Notes: a model not told the origin generated them from the sequence alone. Shown: positions 1 to 8,225, numbered from the stretch's first letter. The stretch: 64,000 nucleotides of DNA from Aldehydirespirator sp965203575 (GCA_965203575.1 OZ241894.1:992001-1056000), one strand, 5' to 3'. Translations and numbers: made by a program.

Positions 1-397
1 TCCCGATCTTGAAGTCGCCGGCCGCGCCGATGCGGACGTCGTAGCACAGCATGGACACAGCGGCTGCCTCCAGGGCGTCGCCGGTGCACGCCATCACCAC
101 CGGGCGGGGGAACTCCACGACTTGCAGGATCAGTTCCGTGCCGGCATGGAGCAGATCGCTCGCCGCCTTGCCGCCGGACCGCAGAGTCTTGGGGTCCATG
201 CCGGCAGAGAAGCACCCCGGACGGCCCGCGACGACAACCGCCCCAGCCTGGTCCTGTGCCTTGATGAGGGCCTTCAGTATGGCATCGGTGAGGCCGATGT
301 CGAGCGTGTTCCGTGCTCCGTCGTCAACAACCACGAGCGCCACAGGGCCGCGCATGCTCATTGTCACCGGCGGTCGAATCACAGTCCTGCCTTCCAT
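1..397 (-). CDS. Enoyl-CoA hydratase/isomerase (crotonase) family protein, 3'-truncated by window edge
   Basis: Only the N-terminal part, about 132 residues, is inside the window. The translation shows the crotonase opening: a strand VALVVVDD, then RNTLDIGLTDAI, a first oxyanion-hole segment CFSAGMDPKTL, and the second conserved block VVMACTGDALEAAAVSML. Family members hydrate or isomerise acyl-CoA thioesters in fatty-acid or related degradation. The family's usual NALS-type motif reads NTLD and the second oxyanion loop reads CTGDALEAA rather than NGxAxGGG, so the exact reaction cannot be assigned. Start is uncertain: ATG at 397, or ATG at 361 (in frame, giving MSMRGPVAL); neither has a clear Shine-Dalgarno site. 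Confidence 0.8.
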   Translation of the reverse strand, partial: MEGRTVIRPPVTMSMRGPVALVVVDDGARNTLDIGLTDAILKALIKAQDQAGAVVVAGRPGCFSAGMDPKTLRSGGKAASDLLHAGTELILQVVEFPRPVVMACTGDALEAAAVSMLCYDVRIGAAGDFKIG

Positions 398-472
398 CTC
401 ATAGCGGCCGCCACGATACCGATACGAACGCCCACAGCCCCCAGCCGACCATCACGACCAACCCACTGGTGG

Positions 473-517
473 ATGCAGGCCGCACCAGATGCAGGCCGCA
501 CCAAATGCAGGCCGTCC
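473..517. repeat. Short direct repeat, 16-bp unit x ~2.8
   Basis: The 15-mer ATGCAGGCCGCACCA occurs at 473-487 and 489-503 and again, diverging after ATGCAGGCCG, at 505-517. It is a non-coding tandem duplication. Confidence 0.8.
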
Positions 518-595
518 GTGGCCCCGTCGCCGCCGCCCCGTCGTTGCCGCCCCGCCCACTGATAGCCGCCCTGTCCACTGATATTGGTGCCGATA

Positions 596-628
596 TTGGG
601 CCTCTGAGGGCCAAGACGCCATCAATTT
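596..628. repeat. Dispersed intergenic element, copy A
   Basis: The 16-mer TTGGGCCTCTGAGGGC (596-611) followed after 8 nt by CATCAATTT (620-628) recurs with identical spacing at 29961-29993. In this copy the left arm of the palindrome is degenerate. Confidence 0.7.
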
Positions 629-655
629 CGGGCTGACGCTATGGCGCTGGACCGG

Positions 656-1159
656 CTAGCCCGGGACGAGGCCGCGGGTTGCGGCCGCCCAGCCCGCCGC
701 GACCGCGGCGCCGGCCAGCAGGTAGGGGCCCAGGGGCCGGCTCTCGCGCAGGCCGTGCCGGGCGAGGACGACCAGCGCCTCGGGCAGGGCCAGCACGAAT
801 CCGGCGGTCAGGCCCAGCAGCGCGACCTGCCAGCCCCACCATCCGCACAGCAGGCCGTTCAGCACGCTGAGGCGGACGTCGCCGAACCCCAGCGAGGGCG
901 GGTGGACGAAGTGGACCCCGGCCATGAGCGCCCCGCACACCGCGGCTCCCAGCGCCGCGCCGATGAGGCCGCCCGTGAGGCCGCCCGGCTCGGCCTCGAT
1001 CAGCGCCGCCGCCGCGTAGAGCACCCACACGACTGCTGCCGTGGGCCAGATCAGCCGCGTCGGCAGCAGGCCGGTTCGAAGGTCGGTCACGGCGAGACGC
1101 ACACCGGCGCCCAGCCAGGCCGCGACCGCGGCCGCGACGGGAACCGCTGACGCTTCCAC
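656..1159 (-). CDS. Type IV prepilin peptidase, A24 family (TadV/CpaA-like)
   Basis: A 167-residue polytopic membrane protein, which fits the short, methylase-less A24 peptidases of Tad loci. These aspartate proteases cleave the leader of Flp-type prepilins at the inner membrane. Both catalytic aspartate contexts are visible: TDLRTGLLPTRL near residue 26, matching the D-x-x-x-x-x-x-P pattern, and GFGDVRL, matching GxGDxKL, in the middle. About five or six hydrophobic segments surround them. The gene diverges from the pilus operon that starts at 1349. I chose GTG at 1159 because a TAGTGT hexamer lies 6 nt upstream, as for other leaderless genes here. Confidence 0.85.
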   Translation of the reverse strand: MEASAVPVAAAVAAWLGAGVRLAVTDLRTGLLPTRLIWPTAAVVWVLYAAAALIEAEPGGLTGGLIGAALGAAVCGALMAGVHFVHPPSLGFGDVRLSVLNGLLCGWWGWQVALLGLTAGFVLALPEALVVLARHGLRESRPLGPYLLAGAAVAAGWAAATRGLVPG

Positions 1160-1165
1160 GCGAGA

Positions 1166-1171
1166 ACACTA
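1166..1171 (-). promoter_or_regulatory. Leaderless -10 element of the prepilin peptidase gene
   Basis: TAGTGT on the minus strand ends 6 nt before the GTG at 1159. It fits the TAnnnT-N6-8-start pattern seen repeatedly in this window. Confidence 0.5.
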
Positions 1172-1258
1172 GGCCAGGAGCATTCGCCGCCGACTCAGGG
1201 TGCGGACAGTATCGAAAAGACAGGTTCGCTTGCAATCGCATCAATATTCACAACTGGA

Positions 1259-1282
1259 ATCGTATACAGAGCTGTATACGAT
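1259..1282. promoter_or_regulatory. 24-bp palindrome, candidate operator of the pilus locus
   Basis: Arms ATCGTATACAG (1259-1269) and CTGTATACGAT (1272-1282) are perfect reverse complements around a 2-nt centre. It lies between the divergent prepilin peptidase gene and cpaB, 67 nt before the latter, where a dimeric regulator could control either or both. The 9-mer TGTATACGA from one arm recurs at 10467-10475, just upstream of the promoter of the LysM gene. Function is inferred from symmetry and position only. Confidence 0.55.
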
Positions 1283-1348
1283 CGCAGGATGCCCTATTGT
1301 GGGATATGAAGGCGCGCCTGATCATCGCGCCCCGCTAGTAACCGGCTT

Positions 1349-2140
1349 ATGACGAATCCTCCCCCCCAGAGAGAACGCGCGCCTGTCACCCCGCAGGCCC
1401 AGAGACGGCAGGTCGCCCTTCCCGGCGCCCAGCAGAAGCAGCGGAGGGTCGGGCTGCTGCTGGTGGGCCTGGTGCTGGTGTTCGGCGCCGGGTTCGGCTT
1501 CTGGTTCGTTCTCCAGAGCGTCGATCAGCGGGCCGAGTACCTGATCGCGGCTCGAACCATCCAGCGCTGGGAGGTGGCCCGGGCCCAGGACTTCGCCGTT
1601 GTCGAGGCCCACGTGGGCGAGGCCTCAGCCCTCACCGTGGACCGGAGCGGCGCGGTGTTCGGCAAGTGGGCGACCGGCCGGATCCCTGCCGGGACGATCA
1701 TCACCGAGGGCCTGTTCGAGACGCCGCCCCTGTCGGCGGAGGACGAGGCGGACAAGGTGCTCATCCAGGTCAGGCTGCCCGCGTCGGAAGCCCCCTTCGG
1801 CACTCTCGACACGGGCGACACGGTGGCCCTGCTCGGCCGGGAGTCCGGAGGACCCGACGGCCAGGTGGGCGCCCTCGGCCTCATAGGGGTGCTTCAGTTG
1901 GAGTTCGTGCAGGGTGACGACATCTACTACGTGGTCACTCCCGAGGAGGCCCTCGTCATCAAGAGCACCATCGACCGCTACACCGCGGCAGCCGACCGCA
2001 CCATGCTCAAGCTGGGCTTCGATCTGACAATTGAGGACCTGGTCGACGCGTTGGATGAGCAGGCGGCTAGTGTGCCGCCGGCCATTTCAGGCGCTGAGAC
2101 CGGAGCAGGAACGGGCGCCGAGCCCGTCGAGGACCAATGA
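1349..2140 (+). CDS. cpaB: SAF-domain pilus assembly protein, CpaB/RcpC-like
   Basis: A 263-residue protein with a basic N-terminal tail, one membrane segment at about 34-55 and an extracytoplasmic SAF-type domain at about 62-200 (LIAARTIQRWEVARAQDF, then GRIPAGTIITEGLF). CpaB/RcpC proteins are thought to stabilise or guide Tad pilus assembly in the envelope. The C-terminal 40 residues are acidic and low in complexity. It is the first gene of the plus-strand pilus set and is followed at 56 nt by the CpaE-like gene. The ATG at 1349 has no strong ribosome site. The family call rests on the SAF pattern and on the neighbouring cpaF, tadB and tadC. Confidence 0.75.
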   Translation: MTNPPPQRERAPVTPQAQRRQVALPGAQQKQRRVGLLLVGLVLVFGAGFGFWFVLQSVDQRAEYLIAARTIQRWEVARAQDFAVVEAHVGEASALTVDRSGAVFGKWATGRIPAGTIITEGLFETPPLSAEDEADKVLIQVRLPASEAPFGTLDTGDTVALLGRESGGPDGQVGALGLIGVLQLEFVQGDDIYYVVTPEEALVIKSTIDRYTAAADRTMLKLGFDLTIEDLVDALDEQAASVPPAISGAETGAGTGAEPVEDQ

Positions 2141-2195
2141 TGACCATCGTCCCGCCAGACGGCAGTCGAGCACCGCACCATCGCCGGCCGGCCCC

Positions 2196-3818
2196 ATGCT
2201 GACCGTATACAGCGCCCAGGGCTCGCCCGGAGCCTCGACCACCGCCCTGCATCTGGCCGCCCACTGGGCCTCGGGGGGCCGCGAGGTCCTGCTCATCGAG
2301 GCGGATCCCGCCGGAGGCTCGCTCAGCCACAGTCTCGGCATCCAGTTCACGCCCGGGTCGGCGTCGTTCGTCGCCTCGGGCCTGCCGGTGCAGAGCAACC
2401 ATCTGATCGACCACGCCCAGGACGTGCTGTTCGAGAGCCTGCATGTGATGCCGACTCCGGCCAGCCCGACGGGGGCGCGCGGCATCTTCCACGCCTTCGC
2501 CGACTTCTCGGAGGAGCTCCGGACGATCTCCGAGAACGAGATGGCCGTGATCATCGACGGCGGCCAGGTCACCGCCGACACCGCGGCCTCGGGGCTGACC
2601 ACTGGGGCGGCCGGGGTGGTGGTGGTGTGCCGCGACAACAGCCAGCTGTCGAGCCTCGAGCTTCTTCGGGACGTGGTGTCCGCTGATCCGGGCGGCGACG
2701 GGCCGGTGGGCTGCGCGGTGTCCGTCGGCAAGTCGCCCTTGAGCCCGGAGGAGTGGGAGGAGAACCGCGGCCTGACGTTCTGCGGCTCGGTCGAGGCCGT
2801 GCCCGGCATGGCTGCGGACCTGTCCACATACCTGGCCCGCGGCAAGCGCAAGTCCAAGTCCAAGAAGTGGCGGGCCAGCCTGGAACAGGTCGGCGAGAGC
2901 CTGTACGTGTACGCGCAGCCGCCGGTGTCGAGCCGGCCCCGGGCCCGCCCCCCGGAGCCGGTGCAGGCACCCTCGGAGCCGGTGCAGGCGCCCGGCCCGG
3001 ATCTCGTCGGCGGCGACGGCCGGGCAATGCCCGCCGAAGCGGCCCCGGATCCCTCGGCCCAAGATCCTGCCGCCTACGGCCAGGCCCCGCCGATGGCGCC
3101 GGCCGCGGGGGCGGGCTACGGGCAGTCGCACTACCTGCCGCCGGCCGCCGAGTCGCAGCCCGCCTCCGGGCAGCCGCACTACCTGCCGCCGGCAGGGTGG
3201 CCCGGCGACCCCCAGGGCCACGGCGAGGCTCCGCCAGCGGCCTTCCCCGCCTACGGCCAGGCCCCGCCGCCCTCCTACCCGCCGGCGCAGCACTACGAGC
3301 AGCCACCCGCCTACCAGCACCCGCCCCAGCCCTACGAGCAGCCACCCGCGGCCTACGAGCAGGTGCCGCCCGGTGCCTATGAGCAGGTGCCGCCCGGTGC
3401 CCATGAGCAGGTGCCGCCCGGTGCCCATGAGCAGGTGCCGCCCGGTGCCCATGAGGCCTACCCGCCGGCGCAGCACCCGCCCCAGCCCTACGAGCAGCCA
3501 CCCGCCCAGCCCGAACAGCCAGCCCAGCCGACTTACGAGCAGGTGCCGCCCGGTGCCCATGAGGCCTACCCGCCGGCGCAGCACCCGCCCCAGCCCTACG
3601 AGCAGCCACCCGCCCAGCCCGAGCACCCAGCCCAGCCGGCCTACGAGCAGCCACCCGCCCAGCCCGAGCACCCGGGTCCCGAGGCCCCGCCGGCGGCGGC
3701 CGCGGAGACCGAGGCTGTCCCGCGACCGAACATCCAACCCACCGGCTCGTTCCGGGACTGGGCCGTCAAGCTGCATGGCTCCGACGCCCAGGACGTGACC
3801 GCTCGCCGAGGCGGGTGA
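2196..3818 (+). CDS. CpaE/ParA-like P-loop protein with degenerate Walker A and Pro-rich repeat tail
   Basis: A 540-residue protein. Residues 1-230 have the MinD/ParA fold seen in CpaE/TadZ, which places Tad pili at the cell pole: MLTVYSAQGSPGASTTA, LIEADPAGG near residue 35 and a VIIDGG strand. The deviant Walker A should end GKT/GKS, but here it reads GSPGASTT, so the nucleotide-contacting lysine is absent and ATP hydrolysis is doubtful. From about residue 240 the protein is disordered and rich in Pro, Gln, Tyr and Ala, with tandem EQVPPGAH units and a longer duplicated block; it ends in a conserved-looking SFRDWAVKLHG segment. ATG 2196 is the first in-frame ATG after cpaB. The role is inferred from position and fold. 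Confidence 0.7.
   Translation: MLTVYSAQGSPGASTTALHLAAHWASGGREVLLIEADPAGGSLSHSLGIQFTPGSASFVASGLPVQSNHLIDHAQDVLFESLHVMPTPASPTGARGIFHAFADFSEELRTISENEMAVIIDGGQVTADTAASGLTTGAAGVVVVCRDNSQLSSLELLRDVVSADPGGDGPVGCAVSVGKSPLSPEEWEENRGLTFCGSVEAVPGMAADLSTYLARGKRKSKSKKWRASLEQVGESLYVYAQPPVSSRPRARPPEPVQAPSEPVQAPGPDLVGGDGRAMPAEAAPDPSAQDPAAYGQAPPMAPAAGAGYGQSHYLPPAAESQPASGQPHYLPPAGWPGDPQGHGEAPPAAFPAYGQAPPPSYPPAQHYEQPPAYQHPPQPYEQPPAAYEQVPPGAYEQVPPGAHEQVPPGAHEQVPPGAHEAYPPAQHPPQPYEQPPAQPEQPAQPTYEQVPPGAHEAYPPAQHPPQPYEQPPAQPEHPAQPAYEQPPAQPEHPGPEAPPAAAAETEAVPRPNIQPTGSFRDWAVKLHGSDAQDVTARRGG
3355..3660 (+). repeat. Tandem repeats in the CpaE-like tail
   Basis: A 24-bp unit coding EQVPPGAH (first copy EQVPPGAY) is repeated four times at about 3358-3455. 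A longer block coding AYPPAQHPPQPYEQPPAQPE then occurs twice, about 3451-3513 and 3559-3621, so both strands carry near-identical runs. Copy number is expected to vary between strains. Confidence 0.85.
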
Positions 3819-3840
3819 GGGCGTTCAGCCCGCGGTCCCG

Positions 3841-5343
3841 ATGTCGGAGGCGAGCCCGGGCCTAGAACTCTTCCAACGGTCGCACGAGGCCCTCCTCCGG
3901 CAGTTCCTGGAGCTGGAGCGGCAAGGGCTGCATGCCGACGTCATCGACAAGCAGCTCATGGACGCCGCCGAGACCATCGTCCGCGACTACAACACCTCGG
4001 CTCTGGTGGCGGGCAGGCTCGGGCTCTCCGACGAGGACGAGCGCGAGTTCCGGTCCCAGGTCCGGGGAGTCATGGGCGGCGGCGCGCTGGTGCCGCTGCT
4101 GGAGCGGGAGGACGTGGAGAACATCCACATCCTCGGCCACGACAAGGTGATCCTGTCGCTGGCCAACGGGGATCGCATCCCGGGCCCGGCCCTGGCGGGG
4201 AGCGAGGAGGAGCTGGTGATGATGATCCGCCACCTCGCGGCCACCGCCGGCCACACCTCGCGGCGCTTCGACACAGCCGCGCCGATCCTCGATTTGCGGC
4301 TGGCGTCGGGGCACCGCCTGTTCGCGGTGACCGCGGTGGCCGAGCGGACCTCGGTCGTGATCCGGCGCCACCGGATGCTGCAGTCCTCGCTGGAACGGCT
4401 GGCGCAGTCCGGCACGGTGACCGCCCCGATGATCGAGGTGCTCCGGGCCGCGGTCCGCCCTCCCAACCCGGCCAACATGCTGGTGGTGGGGGGCACCGGC
4501 GCGGGCAAGACGACCCTGCTGCGCTCGCTGCTGTCGGAGGTGCCCCAGTCGGAGCTCGTCGTCACCATCGAGGACACCCTGGAGCTGCACCTGCGGTCCT
4601 CGGGCCTGCACGAGCGGACGCTGGCTCTTGAGACCCGCACGTCCAACACCGAGGGCCTGGGCGAGATCTCTATGTACGACCTGTGCCGGGCCGCGCTGCG
4701 GATGTCGCCGGACCGGGTGATCGTGGGCGAGGTGCGCGGCGGCGAGGTGATGCAGCTCCTCCAGTCGATGGGCATCGGCAACGACGGTTCGCTGGGCACC
4801 ATCCACGCGGGCAGCACCCGGGCCGCCATCAACAAGATGCTGATCTACGCGCAGCGCTCGCCGGACTCGCCCACGCCCGACTCGGTGCTGCGGGAGATCT
4901 CCGAGGTGCTGCACCTGCTGGTGTACATCAAGAAGCTGCCCGACGGGCGGCGGGCAGTCACCTCCATCCGGGAGGTCGTCGGCTACGAGGAGGGGAGGGT
5001 GGTCACATCGGAGGTCTTCGCCCCGGGCCCCGACGGCGTCGGCGTCTTTGTGAAGCCGTTCGAGCCCGGTGGCGAGCCGCTGGCCCGCCTGGTGGCGGCC
5101 GGGTTCGATCCCGCGGTGCTGGGCGAGCCGTTCCGGCCCGGGCCCTACGTCCAGCCCCCGCCCCGCCAGCAGCCTCAGACCGTCGCGCCCCGCCAGCAGC
5201 CCCAGCCGGCCCCACCGCGCCAGCAGCCCCAGCCGGCCCCACCGCGCCAGCAGCCCAGGCCGGTCCCGCCGCGCCAGCAGCCCCAGCCGGTCCCATCGCG
5301 CCAACCCCCCCCCCCCGGCGCGGAGAGCAGCGCCGGCCGGTGA
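3841..5343 (+). CDS. cpaF: Tad pilus secretion ATPase CpaF/TadA
   Basis: A 500-residue type II/IV secretion ATPase that powers Flp pilus extension at the cytoplasmic membrane. After an N-terminal helical domain come the Walker A GGTGAGKTTLL at about 217-227, the TIEDTLELHL Asp box, the His-box region near HLRSSGLHERTLALETR, and the Walker B/catalytic segment VIVGEVRGGEV at about 293. The GTIHAGS stretch after it is typical of the family. Beyond residue 435 there is an added Pro/Gln tail of RQQPQP(A/V)PP repeats that ends just after a run of twelve C. The usual family length is near 400-450, so the tail is extra. The gene lies 22 nt after the CpaE-like gene. Confidence 0.93.
   Translation: MSEASPGLELFQRSHEALLRQFLELERQGLHADVIDKQLMDAAETIVRDYNTSALVAGRLGLSDEDEREFRSQVRGVMGGGALVPLLEREDVENIHILGHDKVILSLANGDRIPGPALAGSEEELVMMIRHLAATAGHTSRRFDTAAPILDLRLASGHRLFAVTAVAERTSVVIRRHRMLQSSLERLAQSGTVTAPMIEVLRAAVRPPNPANMLVVGGTGAGKTTLLRSLLSEVPQSELVVTIEDTLELHLRSSGLHERTLALETRTSNTEGLGEISMYDLCRAALRMSPDRVIVGEVRGGEVMQLLQSMGIGNDGSLGTIHAGSTRAAINKMLIYAQRSPDSPTPDSVLREISEVLHLLVYIKKLPDGRRAVTSIREVVGYEEGRVVTSEVFAPGPDGVGVFVKPFEPGGEPLARLVAAGFDPAVLGEPFRPGPYVQPPPRQQPQTVAPRQQPQPAPPRQQPQPAPPRQQPRPVPPRQQPQPVPSRQPPPPGAESSAGR
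5305..5316 (+). repeat. C12 homopolymer in the cpaF 3' end
   Basis: Twelve consecutive C follow the RQQPQP repeat array. With one more C, the reading frame would enter a segment coding DPQPQPAPHPRSRQ that continues the repeat theme and stops at 5393. With one fewer, it would stay open to 5485, just before tadB. Confidence 0.85.
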
Positions 5344-5491
5344 CGCCCGACCCGCAGCCCCAGCCGGCGCCCCACCCCCGCAGCCGCCAATGACGACCCG
5401 GCCCCAGCACCGCCAGGCCGCATCCCCGGCCCCGCCCGGCCCCGCCCGGACTGGGCCCGCACCGGCGGCCGAGCCGGCCGGGTAGGCCGCT

Positions 5492-6409
5492 GTGGTTCCG
5501 CTGGCTGCCGTCGTGCTCGGCGCGGTGGCGGGCGTGGGCCTGTTCACCGCGATCCTGGGGCTGCAGGAGCGGCCCGTGCGCGAGAAGCAGGCCCGGCTGC
5601 GCAAGTTCCAGTCCCAGGCGGCGAGCGTCGAGCTGTCGTCGTCGGCAAGCAACATGCTGGCCATGATCGGCCTGGGCGCGGTGCTCGGGTTCGGGGCCTG
5701 GTACGCCACCGGATGGATCGTGGCCGGGCTGATCGGCGTGACCGCCGGGGTGATGGGGCCGGTGATGTGGCGGGCGCCCCGCAAGCGCCGGGAGTTCACC
5801 GACGAGATCGAGGCCTACTCGCAGTGGACCGAGCAGATCCGCGATCTGGTGGCGGCCAGCGGCTCGCTGTTCGAGGCGGTCACTCTTTCGGCCGACCAGG
5901 CCCCGCCGCGGCTGCACCCCAAGGTCGCGCAGATGGCGTCGATCGCCCGGACGCTGGGCCTGCCGGCCGCGCTGGACTGGTTCGCGGCCGAGATGGAGTC
6001 GCCCTTCGCCGACCGGCTGGTGCTGGGCATGAAGATCGCCTGGGACTCCGGGGCCCGTGTGAGCGAGGCGTTCGAGAGCACGGCCCGGGCCATGCGGGCC
6101 GAGGTGGAGATGCGGCGGCGCAACGAGGTGGCCAACGCCCGGACCTGGACCCAGGTGGTGTCGATCGTCGGGGTGACGGTGGGGTCGGTGCTGTTGATGT
6201 TCGTGTTCAACAAGGGCTTCTTCGACCCGTTCGGCTCGACGGTCGGCCAGGCTGTGCTGGCGGCGGTGGGGGTCCTGATCTTCGGCAACGTCTACTGGGT
6301 GCTCAAGCTGTCGGAGTCGGGCGTGCCGGTGCGGCTGCTGGCGTCGGATGGGGAGCAGTTGGCCGAGGGCGTTGTGGCCGCGCTGTCCGAGGATCCGGCG
6401 ACGCCATGA
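5492..6409 (+). CDS. tadB: Tad pilus inner-membrane platform protein TadB
   Basis: A 305-residue type II secretion F-domain protein. It has an N-terminal hydrophobic segment, a pair of membrane helices at about 55-95, a cytoplasmic F domain (YSQWTEQIRDLVAASGSLFEAV, then a second half with AFESTARAMRAEVEMRRRNE), and C-terminal membrane helices (VVSIVGVTVGSVLLMFVF and a later pair). TadB and TadC form the platform that couples CpaF to pilus assembly. The start is GTG at 5492; no better start is visible. The 148 nt separating it from the cpaF stop are Pro-rich coding-like sequence in other frames (see the C12 tract). The stop overlaps the tadC start as ATGA. Confidence 0.88.
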   Translation: MVPLAAVVLGAVAGVGLFTAILGLQERPVREKQARLRKFQSQAASVELSSSASNMLAMIGLGAVLGFGAWYATGWIVAGLIGVTAGVMGPVMWRAPRKRREFTDEIEAYSQWTEQIRDLVAASGSLFEAVTLSADQAPPRLHPKVAQMASIARTLGLPAALDWFAAEMESPFADRLVLGMKIAWDSGARVSEAFESTARAMRAEVEMRRRNEVANARTWTQVVSIVGVTVGSVLLMFVFNKGFFDPFGSTVGQAVLAAVGVLIFGNVYWVLKLSESGVPVRLLASDGEQLAEGVVAALSEDPATP

Positions 6410-7305
6410 TGGTCCTGCTGCTGGGCGCGGCGGCCGGGCTCGGCCTGCTGTTGATCCTTTTGGGGATGACCGCCCCGCCGGCCAGGGCCCCGCTGCCGGC
6501 TGCGGCCGATCCCGGGCGGGCCGCCACCGACGGCGCCGACGGTGCCGGGACGGTTCAGGATGCGGCCCGCCGGGCGGCCCGGAGGATCGGCAGGGACTTG
6601 CAGTCCAAGTCGGAGCTCATCCAGGACGCTCGCATGGTGGGCCGCAGCCTGGAGACCCACGCGGTCCACAAGATGGTCGGGCTGGTGCTCGGCGCGGCCG
6701 TGCTGGCCGCTCTCGGGGTGTTCGCCAACGCGGTCTTCGGCCTGGCGCTGCCGCTGCCCATTGTCGGGGCGGTGGCGTTGGCCGGGGGCCTGGGCGGGTG
6801 GTTCCTGCCCGACTCGATCCTGAGGACCGAGGCCGACAAGGAGCGGGTCCTGTTCCAGCAGGTGACGGAGTCGTGGCTGGAGCTGGTGGCCCAACTGGTG
6901 ACGGCGGGCGCCGACACGTTCGGGGCTCTCATGACGGCCGCGTCCTACAGCCGGCAGACCGGGTTCGTGGTGATCCGCGACGCGTTGCGGATGTCGGCCG
7001 CCAGCGGCGAGGCGCCGTGGACGGGGCTGCGCCGGCTGGCCGACGAGCGGCGGCTCCGGTTCCTGGACCCGTTCTGCTCGGCGCTGGAGTTGGCCGGCAC
7101 GACGGGGGCCGGGTCGCGCCAGGCGATCCTGGCCCAGGTGGAGGCGGCCCGCTCCAAGGCGATGCTGGAGGCCGACGCGGCGGCGGCCTCCTCGGGCGAG
7201 AAGATGGGGGCGCCCCTGGCGCTGATCGGCGCCGCCTTCATGATCCTGATGGGCTACCCGCCCATGGCCGGGATCCTCGACACTGCCACCATCAGCGGCC
7301 TGTAG
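6406..7305 (+). CDS. tadC: Tad pilus inner-membrane platform protein TadC
   Basis: A 299-residue F-domain protein, the partner of TadB. It has an N-terminal membrane anchor (MMVLLLGAAAGLGLLLILLGM), a linker, a membrane pair at about 85-135 (LVLGAAVLAALGVFANAVFGLALPLPIVG), the cytoplasmic F domain (LELVAQLVTAGADTFGALMTAASYS through LRRLADERRLRFLDPFCSALELAGTTG) and a C-terminal hydrophobic segment near IGAAFMILMGYPP. The ATG at 6406 overlaps the tadB stop by four bases, so translation is probably coupled. Its end at 7305 closes the first transcription block; the next gene has its own promoter. Confidence 0.87.
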   Translation: MMVLLLGAAAGLGLLLILLGMTAPPARAPLPAAADPGRAATDGADGAGTVQDAARRAARRIGRDLQSKSELIQDARMVGRSLETHAVHKMVGLVLGAAVLAALGVFANAVFGLALPLPIVGAVALAGGLGGWFLPDSILRTEADKERVLFQQVTESWLELVAQLVTAGADTFGALMTAASYSRQTGFVVIRDALRMSAASGEAPWTGLRRLADERRLRFLDPFCSALELAGTTGAGSRQAILAQVEAARSKAMLEADAAAASSGEKMGAPLALIGAAFMILMGYPPMAGILDTATISGL

Positions 7306-7373
7306 AGCCAGCGCTCAGCAGAGCGGTGGGCACCATTGGCGTTCGCGACCGTCACCCGCATTTGAAGCATTTC

Positions 7374-7403
7374 TTGATCTAGCAAGTGATATTCTGATAT
7401 ATA
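7374..7403 (+). promoter_or_regulatory. Sigma70-type promoter after tadC
   Basis: TTGATC (7374-7379) and TATATA (7398-7403) are separated by 18 nt in a strikingly AT-rich patch within a GC-rich region. A transcript would start near 7410 and lead into the gene with ATG 7514. Confidence 0.6.
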
Positions 7404-7513
7404 CACATATAACATGATCAAAAGCCTTGCCACCGGGCCTTCACGGTGCGCCTGCCATCGTTCTGGTCTGCGACGGCGCCGACCGCGTGCCGCGAGTCCC
7501 CGTGGAGGCTGCC

Positions 7514-8059
7514 ATGTCCTCATCTGTTCCGGTCCCCGCTGCTGAGATGACCCGATCCTCCGACCCCCAGCCGGGCGAGCCCGACGAGGCCACCACGCCC
7601 GACGATGAGCCGCGGCCGGTCACCGCCGGCGATCCGCGCACCGCCGCAGCGGCAGCCACGACCCGCGGCGCCGGCCCGCCGGCGGCAGCCGCAGGGGGCG
7701 GCAGGCCCTGGGTAGCCAACGCGCTGGTGGCCGCGCTCACCGCGGCGGTGACCGTCGTGGGCGGGGCCCTCGGCGCCCTGCTCGTCCACGAGTTCAACTC
7801 GATCGACGCGAAGTTCGTGAGGCTCGAGACCGAGATGGACGCCAGGTTCGTGAGGCTGGAGGCGGAGGTGGACGCCGGGTTCGCGGCCCAGGACGCCAAG
7901 ATCGATGAGATCAACCTCAAGCTCACCGCGTTGATCGCCGCCCTCAACAAGACCGAAGAGGTCGACGCCGCCCTCACCGGCCAACTCCTGGACCCCGACG
8001 CCGCCGCCGAAGCGGGCGGCAGCACAGGCGGTGGCCGCGCCCCCGCCTCGACCAGCTGA
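7514..8059 (+). CDS. Single-pass membrane protein with coiled coil, function unknown
   Basis: A 181-residue protein not matched to a known family. Residues 1-70 are low-complexity Pro/Ala/Thr/Asp, predicted cytoplasmic. A membrane helix follows at about 76-97 (ALVAALTAAVTVVGGALGALLV). A heptad-rich segment after it contains near-repeats KFVRLETEMDA / RFVRLEAEVDA / GFAAQDAKIDE, resembling bacterial stalk-type coiled coils. The tail is Ala/Gly-rich. The ATG at 7514 is preceded by GGAGG (7504-7508) at good spacing, which decides the start against a longer in-frame option. It sits inside the pilus locus between tadC and the pilin-like gene, so a scaffold or anchoring role is possible but unproven. 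Confidence 0.65.
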   Translation: MSSSVPVPAAEMTRSSDPQPGEPDEATTPDDEPRPVTAGDPRTAAAAATTRGAGPPAAAAGGGRPWVANALVAALTAAVTVVGGALGALLVHEFNSIDAKFVRLETEMDARFVRLEAEVDAGFAAQDAKIDEINLKLTALIAALNKTEEVDAALTGQLLDPDAAAEAGGSTGGGRAPASTS

Positions 8060-8225
8060 CCCGGACACCGACACCCTCAGCGGCCGGCGGTTCCTGCCCT
8101 GGCCCTGCGCCGACGGCGCCGCCATGGGCAAGCATCCGGATCCTTCGCTCGAAATTGTCCGAACCTTCGGGTTGGCCTTCTCGCGGGACCGCTATAGCTT
8201 CTCACGCGGCCAAATTCGACACTCA

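Larger units (their letters stand above)
398..655. other. Intergenic region with short tandem repeats
   Basis: No convincing gene lies between the crotonase start and the end of the prepilin peptidase gene. The segment holds nearly three copies of a 16-bp unit (ATGCAGGCCGCACCA plus one base, 473-517), two copies of CCACTGATA, and a dispersed element near 596-628 described separately. A 71-codon minus-strand frame at 399-614 runs through the repeats, but it begins with TTG, has no ribosome site and no recognisable content. Confidence 0.6.

Noticed and set aside
399..614. Small minus-strand ORF of 71 codons with a hydrophobic end
   Set aside because: It starts with TTG, has no ribosome site and spans short tandem repeats.
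2067..3776. Minus-strand open frame opposite the CpaE-like gene
   Set aside because: Antisense of GC-rich, repeat-rich coding sequence; the translation is low-complexity Arg/Gly/Leu without motifs.
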